Shown one piece after another: positions 28,127 through 36,742 of a DNA stretch of 64,000 bases. Within the stretch, counting starts at the first letter, position 1, and the number at the start of each line of letters is the position of its first letter. The notes under the pieces were generated by a model that was given only the letters and a program-made list of their open reading frames with translations, had not been told where the DNA came from and made no database searches. Origin of the DNA: Ulvibacterium marinum (GTDB lineage: Bacteria > Bacteroidota > Bacteroidia > Flavobacteriales > Flavobacteriaceae); assembly GCF_003626755.1 (NCBI RefSeq), contig NZ_RBCJ01000002.1:248001-312000 (forward strand), given 5' to 3'. Both the position numbers and the translations under genes were made by a program.

Positions 28127-31100
28127 ATGAAAAAGCTATTTCTACTTCTTGGACTAGTATTCGCCTTCTTGGGATGTAAACAGGATGTAAAAGAGCCCCG
28201 AAATGTCTCGATAGATGAGATTTCAGGAAGCGAGGAAGTAAAAGAATTTATGGAAACCTTCAATAGTATGGGAATCCAGTCCGACGGTACTCAAAATATA
28301 TCTCCCCAGGAAGCCCTTAAAAAATTTGATATCGCCAAAGATTTGCAGATTGAATTGGTACTTTCCGAACCAGAGATACATCAACCGGTCGACATTAGTT
28401 TTGACCATCGTGGCAGGTTATGGGTGGTACAATACAACCAATATCCCTATCCCGAAGGGGTTAAGGTAACGGATATAGATAGACATAACCGTGCAGTCTT
28501 TGATAAGACTCCCAAACCGCCATCTGAAGGCGTAAAGGGTGCGGATAAGATAACCATCTTTGAGGATACCAATAATGACGGCAAGTATGATAAATCTATA
28601 GATGCCATTACCGGACTTAACATTACCACTGGTGTGGCCTTGGGACGTAAAAGGATATGGGTACTTACGCCGCCATATTTAGTAGCTTACCCGGATACGG
28701 ATGGCGATGGTCTTCCGGATGGAAAACCCGAAGTACACTTGGAAGGTTTTGGATTGGAAGACACCCATGCGGTGGCCAATAACCTGCGTTGGGGTCCCGA
28801 TGGGTGGTTGTATGGAGCCCAAGGGAGTACTACTGTAGCAAATGTAAATTCTGCAGTTTCTAAAAACGTCTATTTTAGCGGACAGGGCATATGGCGTTAC
28901 CATCCAGAAACCAAGATCTTTGAGGTATTTGCAGAAGGTGGTGGAAATACCTTCGATGTGGAATTTGATAAAAAGGGAAGGGTTTATTCGGGGGACAATG
29001 GAACGGCCCGCGGCTTCTATTATAAACAAGGCGGCTATTATCTGAAAAACTGGGGGAAACATGGAGCTTTGACCAACCCCTATGCTTTTGGATTTCTTCC
29101 AGGTATGGAACTGGAAGGGGAGAAGTTTCGATTTACACACGCCTGGATCAAATACGAAGAAGCAAATTTACCCAAACGCTATCACGGTAAAATATTGGCT
29201 CTGAATCCCTTGCATAATTTTGTTCGGCTTACGCGTATGGAAGAAAAAGGGTCAACTTTTCTTTGTATTGACGAGGAAAAGATTCTAGAGTCTTCAGATC
29301 ATTGGTTTAGGCCTGTTGATATCAAATCGGGACCTGATGGTGCCGTTTATATTGCTGACTGGAACGATAGTAGAATGTCCCACGTAGATCCACGGGATAC
29401 CTGGAGCAAGACAACGGGCAGGATCTATAGATTTCGCAATAAGGAAAAATTGACCGTTCCAAATTTTGATTTAAGTACCATGACCAATTCCGAATTGGTA
29501 CAACTGCTGAGCAACAAGAATAAGTGGTTCCGACAGGAGGCTTTACGGCAATTTGGTGATAGAAGGGATGGCAGTGTTTTACCAGAACTTGAAACGATAT
29601 TTCATTCTAATGTTTCCGGACAAACTTCCTTAGAGGCACTTTGGGCTATCCATCTGACCGGTGGGTTCAGTGATAAAATAGCGCTTGAAGCCATGGATCA
29701 TACCGATCCCTATGTTCGACTTTGGGCTATCCGATTGATTGGAGATACTCGGAAAGCTTCAAATTCTGTTGCCCGGAAATTAAAGGAAATGGCTATTTCC
29801 GAATCCCATTTGGAAGTTTTGGGACAACTGGCTTCCACGGCCAAGCGTCTTCCCCAGGATGTGGCTATACCTATTATAGCAGGTCTGTTTGAGAATAACT
29901 TCCATCAGGAGGATATCGAAAATCAAATGTTTACATGGTGGGCCGTCGAATCGAAAGCAGAAACGGGCAGAAAACTCGTATTGGCACTTTTTAATAAGAA
30001 AGAAATATGGGACAAGGCCTTGGTGAAAGATGTGGTTTTGGAACGTCTTATACAGCGTTACGCCATAAAGGGCGGAGATGAAAATTATTCTTCCTGTATA
30101 GAATTGTTAAATCTTTCGCCTAGCCATGCACATGCCAAAATACTTTTCACGGGTTTGCAGGAAGGATTACGGGGTCGTAGCCCTTTTGAAATACCAACAG
30201 ATCTTGCCCAAATGATTCAGAAGTATCAATCCAAGTTCGGGGAAGGCAAATTGGCATTGCCATTACGACGCAACGAAACCGAAGCTGTGGACAAAGTTTT
30301 AGAACTGTTGCCCAATGAAGATGCCGATAGGTTAGAGCGACTGGCCTATATTAAAATCTTTGGGGAAATTGACCAGCCCAAGTCAATTCCGGTTTTGTTG
30401 GGTATCGCCCAGGATCACAAATATTCAATAGCCGTTAGGGTGGCCTGTTTGGAAACTCTGGGCCACTATAATGAAGAGGTTATCGGAAAGGAAATGGCGG
30501 ACGCCTATCTTTTTAAACTCAGGGCGGATCTGGACCTAAGAAAGGCGGCCTTTCAACTCTTTGCAAGCAGGGCATCATGGGCGAGTGCTTTTCTCGTAAA
30601 GATTAGCGATACCAAGGAAGTTAAGAAAAGTGAAGTGCCTTTGGAAATTATTCGGCAGTTTAAACTTTTGGGCGATTCCGACTTGAGTAAAAAAGTAGAT
30701 GAATTATGGCCCAGTGTTAAAATGGTCTCTTCGGAGGAAAAGGAGAAAGAAATCAAAAGGATTCAAAAGGCCTTAGTCTCTGGAAAAGGAAATGTAGAGA
30801 AGGGTAAAAGTCTTTATGGTATGTACTGTGCAAATTGCCACATCTTGAATGGAGAAGGCAAGGAAATAGGCCCTGAACTGACGGGATATGATAGAAACAA
30901 CCTTACCTATATGGTCCTGAACATCGTGGATCCGAACGCCGATATCCGGGAAGGTTATGTAAACTACCGGGTAAAGAAAAAAGATGGGCAGGTCATCGTA
31001 GGGATACTCACTGACCGTAGCGCGGGAAAAATTAAGATAAAACCTTTAGGGATGGATGAAATAACACTTGTTCCAGAAGCAATAGATGAAATAAAGGCTC

Positions 31101-31189
31101 AAAAAGCATCCATAATGCCTGAGCGATTATTGGCCGGGTTATCGGAGCAAGATATCCGGGATCTATTTGCCTACATGAACAAAGAATAG
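28127..31189 (+). CDS. PVC-type membrane-bound dehydrogenase/HEAT/haem-binding lipoprotein
   Basis: Exported lipoprotein of 1020 residues (lipobox FLGC). The N-terminal part (about 50-420) is a propeller of the putative membrane-bound dehydrogenase type, with VDISFDHRGRLWVVQYNQYP, LRWGPDGWLYGAQGS and VDIKSGPDGAVYIADWNDSR. HEAT-like helical repeats follow (about 440-850). The C-terminal haem-binding domain has YCANCH near residue 900 followed by GPELTGYDRNNL. This architecture is best known in Planctomycetota/Verrucomicrobiota and is also found in marine Bacteroidota. It probably oxidises a sugar or sugar alcohol and passes electrons to the haem. It sits between two GH67-like paralogues. Confidence 0.8.
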   Translation: MKKLFLLLGLVFAFLGCKQDVKEPRNVSIDEISGSEEVKEFMETFNSMGIQSDGTQNISPQEALKKFDIAKDLQIELVLSEPEIHQPVDISFDHRGRLWVVQYNQYPYPEGVKVTDIDRHNRAVFDKTPKPPSEGVKGADKITIFEDTNNDGKYDKSIDAITGLNITTGVALGRKRIWVLTPPYLVAYPDTDGDGLPDGKPEVHLEGFGLEDTHAVANNLRWGPDGWLYGAQGSTTVANVNSAVSKNVYFSGQGIWRYHPETKIFEVFAEGGGNTFDVEFDKKGRVYSGDNGTARGFYYKQGGYYLKNWGKHGALTNPYAFGFLPGMELEGEKFRFTHAWIKYEEANLPKRYHGKILALNPLHNFVRLTRMEEKGSTFLCIDEEKILESSDHWFRPVDIKSGPDGAVYIADWNDSRMSHVDPRDTWSKTTGRIYRFRNKEKLTVPNFDLSTMTNSELVQLLSNKNKWFRQEALRQFGDRRDGSVLPELETIFHSNVSGQTSLEALWAIHLTGGFSDKIALEAMDHTDPYVRLWAIRLIGDTRKASNSVARKLKEMAISESHLEVLGQLASTAKRLPQDVAIPIIAGLFENNFHQEDIENQMFTWWAVESKAETGRKLVLALFNKKEIWDKALVKDVVLERLIQRYAIKGGDENYSSCIELLNLSPSHAHAKILFTGLQEGLRGRSPFEIPTDLAQMIQKYQSKFGEGKLALPLRRNETEAVDKVLELLPNEDADRLERLAYIKIFGEIDQPKSIPVLLGIAQDHKYSIAVRVACLETLGHYNEEVIGKEMADAYLFKLRADLDLRKAAFQLFASRASWASAFLVKISDTKEVKKSEVPLEIIRQFKLLGDSDLSKKVDELWPSVKMVSSEEKEKEIKRIQKALVSGKGNVEKGKSLYGMYCANCHILNGEGKEIGPELTGYDRNNLTYMVLNIVDPNADIREGYVNYRVKKKDGQVIVGILTDRSAGKIKIKPLGMDEITLVPEAIDEIKAQKASIMPERLLAGLSEQDIRDLFAYMNKE

Positions 31190-31204
31190 GGTTTTTAAAA
31201 TGAT

Positions 31205-33370
31205 ATGGGTTTGACACAGAAATTTAGGATATCCTTGTTTACGGTTTTTGTCCTGTTTACAGTACTTGGTGCTAATTACCATTTGTATGCTCAAGATGGA
31301 ATAGACCTTGACTTTGCCTTGCGCAAAATTGAGGAGGCCAAAGCAAAGAATGGACTTACATCCTTAAAAATTGATTTTAAGTTGGATTCCAAATTGGGTT
31401 CCGAAGCATATACTATTAAAACTTCAGGAAATAGGACAACCATTTATGGCGGCGATGGGAGAGGACTTTTATATGGAGGTTTGGAAGTTGCGGAGCAAAT
31501 AGTTTTAAACCAAAAAATTGCTGAAACACGACGCAAGCCCTATCTGGAAAAACGCGGTCTAAAATTCAATATCCCATTGGATGCGCGTACACCTAGTTAT
31601 GATGACACGGGTGATGCTGCTCAAAACAACATTTTGGAAATGTGGAAATGGGAATTTTGGGAAGAATTTCTAGATAACATGGCCTTGCATCGCTATAATA
31701 CATTGACTTTATGGAACCCGCACCCGTTTCCCTCCATGATTAAAATGAACGATTTTCCGAATGTAGCCCTAGAAGATGTAAAGGTCACTACGTTAAAGCC
31801 TATTGGTAAGGAAAATGAATGGGCCGAACCGCAAATGGTATCGAGCAATGTGATGGAAAACTTGAAAACCGTCAAGAAAATAACAATAGATGAGAAAATT
31901 TTATTTTGGAAAAAGGTAATGCACCTTGCCAAACAAAGGGGTATCGATATCTACTTTATTACCTGGAACATTTGCCCTAATAGTGTTGCGAAACCTGTAC
32001 CTCCATTCTATCGTACATATGATGTTGATCCCTATGATGAACCTGCGGGTAAATATGGGATTTCCCATCAGGCAGATGACCCCGAGACCATTGCATATTA
32101 CCGTACAGCGGTAAAGACCTTTTTGCTCACGTATCCTGATATAAAAGGAATTGGAGTGACCGCAGGGGAACATATGTCAAAACCTTTTGGTGATTACAAT
32201 CGCGAAAAATGGCTGTGGGAGACCTACGGCCAGGGTGTGCTAGATGCCAAGGAAATACAACCAGAGCGAAAAGTGCATTTCATACATCGGGTTTGGAACT
32301 CGAATATGGAACTTATTATGCGCTATTGGAAGGATTATCCAGATCAGTTTGATGTCAGTTTCAAATACGCCAAGGCGAGACTGTATTCCTCGCCGAATAT
32401 TCCTTTTGCGGATAATCATATTGAGGCAATGAAGCCCTATGGGCTCAAGTCTTGGTGGAACCTTCGCAATGACGATATTTTTGTTTACCGATGGGGCGAT
32501 GCAGAATATGTTAGGGAGTTTTTAGGCAATTTTCCGAAGGAACATACAGCCGCATATCACATGGGCTCGGATGGTTATGTTTGGGGAAGGGAGTTTGTTT
32601 CGAAGGATTCGGAGGTTGCAGGTCAGCTCGAAATTGAAAAACATTGGTACAATTTCATGTTATGGGGAAGATTGGGTTATGACAATACACTCAGTAGAGA
32701 TTTCTTTATAAAGAAATTGCAAAATCGTTTTCCAAACTTAGATGCAACTTTGTTGTATAATACGTGGCAGTTTGCATCCAAGATAGTTCCCCAGATCAAT
32801 CGTTTCTATTGGAAGGATTGGGACTTCATGTGGTCTGTGGAATCCTGTTACAACGAGCGAAAAGGTTTTCAGACGGTTCTCGATTTTATGGATAATCCCA
32901 CTATGGAAGGTAGTGCGATTATCAATCCCAAAACTTATGTAGAAACAACAGGCGAGGGAAACATTGCGGATGGCATAACTCCAATACAAGTTGCCCATAA
33001 CTTAAACGAGTACGCCACAAAAACAATTGATGGCGCTCAAAAATTGAAAATGACTAACATGGCAATTACCCCGGAAGCCTCTATTTTACTAGATGATATC
33101 CTAGCAATGGCTTACTTGGGAAACTATTATGCCGCTAAGATGCAAGCGGCCACTGAGCTATCCTTTTTTATCAAAAATGAAAAAGCCATACACCAAAAAA
33201 ACGCCATAAGTCTTCTTGAGGAAGCCATAGTTCATTGGATGAATTACGCGGACATTTCAGAAACCCATTATAAGAGCCAAATGCTGGCACGGACAAAAAT
33301 GATCGATTGGCAGGCTATTTTAAATGATGTAAAACAAGATATTGAATTGGCCAAAAACATAAAATTATAG
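31205..33370 (+). CDS. GH67/GH20-like putative glycoside hydrolase, secreted (paralogue B)
   Basis: Paralogue of the protein at 26017, 721 residues. It has a normal Sec signal peptide (cut near LYAQ, about residue 30) instead of a lipobox. Matching landmarks: GDGRGLLYGGLEVAEQ in the N-terminal domain, LTLWNPHPF, FITWNICP, GIGVTAGEHMSK, WWNLRNDDIFVYRW and YHMGSDGYVWGREF. The Glu in TAGEH aligns with that in TLGER of paralogue A. It has an insertion after WNPHPF absent from A. Probably periplasmic, acting on the same class of glycan as A with a different linkage or substituent. Confidence 0.7.
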   Translation: MGLTQKFRISLFTVFVLFTVLGANYHLYAQDGIDLDFALRKIEEAKAKNGLTSLKIDFKLDSKLGSEAYTIKTSGNRTTIYGGDGRGLLYGGLEVAEQIVLNQKIAETRRKPYLEKRGLKFNIPLDARTPSYDDTGDAAQNNILEMWKWEFWEEFLDNMALHRYNTLTLWNPHPFPSMIKMNDFPNVALEDVKVTTLKPIGKENEWAEPQMVSSNVMENLKTVKKITIDEKILFWKKVMHLAKQRGIDIYFITWNICPNSVAKPVPPFYRTYDVDPYDEPAGKYGISHQADDPETIAYYRTAVKTFLLTYPDIKGIGVTAGEHMSKPFGDYNREKWLWETYGQGVLDAKEIQPERKVHFIHRVWNSNMELIMRYWKDYPDQFDVSFKYAKARLYSSPNIPFADNHIEAMKPYGLKSWWNLRNDDIFVYRWGDAEYVREFLGNFPKEHTAAYHMGSDGYVWGREFVSKDSEVAGQLEIEKHWYNFMLWGRLGYDNTLSRDFFIKKLQNRFPNLDATLLYNTWQFASKIVPQINRFYWKDWDFMWSVESCYNERKGFQTVLDFMDNPTMEGSAIINPKTYVETTGEGNIADGITPIQVAHNLNEYATKTIDGAQKLKMTNMAITPEASILLDDILAMAYLGNYYAAKMQAATELSFFIKNEKAIHQKNAISLLEEAIVHWMNYADISETHYKSQMLARTKMIDWQAILNDVKQDIELAKNIKL

Positions 33371-33418
33371 TGAATTAAGACAGGAGGCGTTTTTCTCCGT
33401 TTCAAAATAGTTTAAGAA

Positions 33419-34237
33419 ATGAAAATAACAGTATCTAAATTCTTTACACTTATTAGTCTATTAATTGTTCTTAATGCTTGCAAAGAAGAAGCCAAGCCCA
33501 ATATAGCGGAGGGGTCAGATAAAAAAATAGAAATTGTTGAAAAACCGGATTTGTTCTACCATTATTCTATTTGGCATGCCTTTGTCAATAAGATTTTTGA
33601 AGGCGATATAACCGCTGGAGAATTAAAGACTAAGGGCGATATTGGTCTCGGTTCCTATAATTTTTTGGATGGGGAATTGATCATGCTCAATGGTCAGCTC
33701 TATCAGGCCAAAGAAAACGGGAAGGTTGTGAAGCCTTCCGATGACATTAAAATCGCCTATGCCAATGCTACTTTTTTTGATACAGACGATACGTTTAATT
33801 TGCAAGAAGTCCCTGATTACGAAACCTTAAGAAAATATATCAATGAAAAATTACCGACAAAAAATATATTCTACGCTTTTAAAATTCATGGGGAGTTTTC
33901 AAAAATGAAATGTGGTGGATTGCACAAACAGGAAAAGCCTTTTGACAAGGGTTTGGATTATTTGATTCCTAACCGTCCCATTTTTGAACGGGAAAATTTT
34001 ACCGGAACTATGGTCGGCTTTTTTTGTCCCGAATTTATAGGCGATATCAACGCATCTGGTTACCATCTACATTTTGTTTCCGATGATGAAACTTTTGCCG
34101 GTCACGTAATGGAATTTGAAGCAAAGAACCTCAAAGTTGAAATTGACCAGATACACGAATACCAATTTGTGCTTCCGCAGACTGAAGAATACAGAAACGT
34201 CGGTTTTGAAAAGGAATTTCAATATAAGAAGCAATAG
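33419..34237 (+). CDS. Exported acetolactate-decarboxylase homologue (lipoprotein)
   Basis: Member of the alpha-acetolactate decarboxylase family (normally cytoplasmic, acetolactate to acetoin). Family landmarks: LGSYNFLDGELIMLNGQLYQ, GTMVGFFCPEF and the zinc-site pattern GYHLHF (about 214-219) with AGHVMEF downstream (His about 229). All ligand histidines appear kept. Unusually it has a lipoprotein signal (LNAC, Cys 21) and lies in a glycan operon right before a sugar-acid transporter. A different periplasmic substrate, such as a branched 2-keto or ulosonic acid, is possible but is inference. Length after the signal is normal for the family. Confidence 0.85.
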   Translation: MKITVSKFFTLISLLIVLNACKEEAKPNIAEGSDKKIEIVEKPDLFYHYSIWHAFVNKIFEGDITAGELKTKGDIGLGSYNFLDGELIMLNGQLYQAKENGKVVKPSDDIKIAYANATFFDTDDTFNLQEVPDYETLRKYINEKLPTKNIFYAFKIHGEFSKMKCGGLHKQEKPFDKGLDYLIPNRPIFERENFTGTMVGFFCPEFIGDINASGYHLHFVSDDETFAGHVMEFEAKNLKVEIDQIHEYQFVLPQTEEYRNVGFEKEFQYKKQ

Positions 34238-34254
34238 CGTATTTTAAGTTCTGC

Positions 34255-35544
34255 ATGGGAAATAGATCACAAGCGACCCGAAAAAGATATAATATTCTCA
34301 CCATGATATTCGTAACCGTGGTCATCAATTATTTGGACCGGACGAATATCTCCATAGCGGCTTCAGCCATTCAAAAAGACCTCGGTATCAACTCGATACA
34401 AATGGGGTATGTTTTTTCCGCCTTTGCATGGACCTACGCTTGTTTACAAATTCCCGGTGGGATTGTTGCGGATAAGATTAAATCAAGGGTATTATACACT
34501 TTTATTATGGCCTTCTGGTCCATTGCAACCTTGATTCAGGGATTTGCCAATTCGTTTATTACCTTAATTGGGCTTAGGGCCAGTATTGGTGTTTTTGAAG
34601 CACCTTCATACCCCATAAACAATTTAATCGTTACCAGATGGTTCCCTGAAAAGGAGCGGGCATCCGCTATAGGAATTTATACTTCGGGCCAGTTTTTAGG
34701 AATGGCCTTTTTGCTTCCCGTGCTTGCCATTATTCAAAATTATCTAGGTTGGCGGGGACTCTTTTTTGTGTCGGGGGCCATAGGCATCCTCTGGGCAGGG
34801 ATTTGGTATTACTTCTATCGAGATCCCCAAGAACACAAATATGTCAGCGACACGGAGTTGGAACACATCAAATCTGGAGGTGGTCTTGTAGATATAAAGG
34901 AAAAAGCTGAAAAGAAGATGGATTTTAAATGGTCGGACATAAAACAAGTTTTTCTTTACCGTAAACTTTGGGGCCTTTATATTGGTCAGTTTTGTCTTGG
35001 TGCTACCATTGTGTTTTTCCTAACCTGGTTTCCGACCTACTTGGTCAAGTACCGGGGGCTAGATTTTTTGCAATCCGGATTTTTAGCTTCCATTCCTTAT
35101 TTGGCGGCCTTTGCCGGAGTATTATTGTCCGGTTTTACTTCTGATTATCTGACTAGAAAAGGCTATTCCGTAGAAATGTCAAGAAAGGCGCCAATTATTA
35201 TAGGCATGTTGTTATCTACCTGTATTATTGGCGCCAATTACACCAATAGTACTTTTTTTATTATATTCTTTTTGGCCTTGGCCTTTTTTGGTAATGGCCT
35301 GGCAAGTATTGCATGGGTATTCATTTCATTAATGGCGCCTAAAAAACTCATAGGACTTACGGGAGGGGCCTTTAATTTTATTGGCGGGTTGGCCGGAATT
35401 GTGGTGCCTATTGTAATTGGATATTTGGTAGAGGACGGTGATTTTGGCCCTGCGCTATTTTTTATTGGAGGAATAGCCCTTTTGGGATTCATCTCTTATA
35501 CTTTTATAGTAGGTAAGGTAGAGCGTATCATTATAAAAGAATAA
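34255..35544 (+). CDS. MFS transporter of the anion:cation symporter (ACS) family, sugar-acid type
   Basis: Twelve-helix inner-membrane carrier of 429 residues. The start contains VVINYLDRTNISIAA and a loop GIVADKIKSR, as in hexuronate, glucarate and galactonate proton symporters. A central charged loop lies around residues 190-220. Its partner gene 37 bases downstream is a galactonate-dehydratase-like enzyme, so D-galactonate or a related aldonic acid is the likely cargo. Confidence 0.83.
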   Translation: MGNRSQATRKRYNILTMIFVTVVINYLDRTNISIAASAIQKDLGINSIQMGYVFSAFAWTYACLQIPGGIVADKIKSRVLYTFIMAFWSIATLIQGFANSFITLIGLRASIGVFEAPSYPINNLIVTRWFPEKERASAIGIYTSGQFLGMAFLLPVLAIIQNYLGWRGLFFVSGAIGILWAGIWYYFYRDPQEHKYVSDTELEHIKSGGGLVDIKEKAEKKMDFKWSDIKQVFLYRKLWGLYIGQFCLGATIVFFLTWFPTYLVKYRGLDFLQSGFLASIPYLAAFAGVLLSGFTSDYLTRKGYSVEMSRKAPIIIGMLLSTCIIGANYTNSTFFIIFFLALAFFGNGLASIAWVFISLMAPKKLIGLTGGAFNFIGGLAGIVVPIVIGYLVEDGDFGPALFFIGGIALLGFISYTFIVGKVERIIIKE

Positions 35545-35581
35545 ATTCAATGATAATCCAAAATTCTTTAAAAGTCGACGA

Positions 35582-36742
35582 ATGAAAATATCGGATATCA
35601 AGACCTATCCTATTAATATTGGTTCAGGAAGTCAGTTGGTCGTAAAAGTTGAGACAGATTCCGGTATATATGGTTGGGGGGCATCAGGACTTTCGGGAAG
35701 GGAGCTTGCAGTAATAGGTGCCATTACCCACTTTAAGGTTTTTTTGATAGGTAAAGACCCTCATAAAATAGAAGCTATTTGGCAGGAATTATACCGAGGA
35801 CAGTATTTTGAAGGTGGACGGGTTTTGGCGGCGGCCATTTCCGCCATAGATATTGCTTTGTATGATATTAAGGGAAAAACCCTTGGTGTACCGGTTTATG
35901 AATTATTAGGAGGGAAGCAGCGTAATTTTGTACCCTGTTTTGCTTCTGTACGATTTACAACCCTTAAGGAATTGTTGGATTATTCAAATACTTGTATTAA
36001 GGAAGGCTGGAAAGTTCTTCGTTTGGCACCTGCCGAATTTGAATCGCAGAAGGATAAAAGCCGCTTTGAGCCTACGGAGTCCATAACACTTTTGGCGGAT
36101 TGGGTCAGAGAATTAAGACACCAAGTGGGTAGGGGAATCACAATCGGAATCGATTATCATACCCGACTCACGGCCGCCGAAACCTATTCCTTTATTAAAC
36201 GCATGCCCGCGGGGACCTTGGATTTTATTGAAGAACCTATCCGTGATGAAAATCCGGAAGCTTATGAAAGTCTTCGTAAAATGGTGGATGTGCCCTTCGC
36301 CATTGGCGAGGAGTTCTCCAGCAAATGGCAATTTCTACCGTTTTTGGAAAAGAACATTGCACAATATGCGCGTGTTGATGTTTGTAATGTAGGTGGAATT
36401 ACCGAGGCCATGAAAGTAGCGGCCATCGCCGAGGCCCACTACATCGATTTGATGCCGCACAATCCCTTGGGTCCCATATGTACGGCAGCTTCAATTCATA
36501 TGGCAGCGGCATGTAGCAATTTTAGTTATTTGGAGGAGATAAACACCCCTGCTCAACAGATGGGTACCAATGACCGGAATTTTTATCCGGTGCAGCCTGA
36601 GTTGGACGGGACAGGATATCAAGTTCCGGATACCTCTGGACTAGGGGTGGAATTTGACGAGAAATATGCATTGAATCAAGAATTTAAGCCCGTAGAAATT
36701 CCTAGGTTAAAAAGAGACGACGGCTCTTTTACAAATTGGTAG
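35582..36742 (+). CDS. Enolase-superfamily sugar-acid dehydratase, galactonate-dehydratase-like
   Basis: Mandelate-racemase-group barrel of 386 residues. Metal-binding IGIDYHTRL, FIEEPIRDENP and IGEEFSSKW are visible, and LMPHNPLGPI carries the catalytic His typical of the DgoD branch. Likely converts D-galactonate to 2-keto-3-deoxygalactonate in the cytoplasm. It is distinct from the cycloisomerase at 18283, which has CSHGMQELH at the equivalent place. The last 14 bases overlap the 3' end of the converging sulfatase gene. Exact substrate is inferred from motif and from the ACS carrier next to it. Confidence 0.8.
   Translation: MKISDIKTYPINIGSGSQLVVKVETDSGIYGWGASGLSGRELAVIGAITHFKVFLIGKDPHKIEAIWQELYRGQYFEGGRVLAAAISAIDIALYDIKGKTLGVPVYELLGGKQRNFVPCFASVRFTTLKELLDYSNTCIKEGWKVLRLAPAEFESQKDKSRFEPTESITLLADWVRELRHQVGRGITIGIDYHTRLTAAETYSFIKRMPAGTLDFIEEPIRDENPEAYESLRKMVDVPFAIGEEFSSKWQFLPFLEKNIAQYARVDVCNVGGITEAMKVAAIAEAHYIDLMPHNPLGPICTAASIHMAAACSNFSYLEEINTPAQQMGTNDRNFYPVQPELDGTGYQVPDTSGLGVEFDEKYALNQEFKPVEIPRLKRDDGSFTNW

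Noticed and set aside
28679-29140. Long open frame opposite the PVC-type haem protein
   Set aside because: Antisense shadow of a conserved propeller domain; no start context or family likeness.
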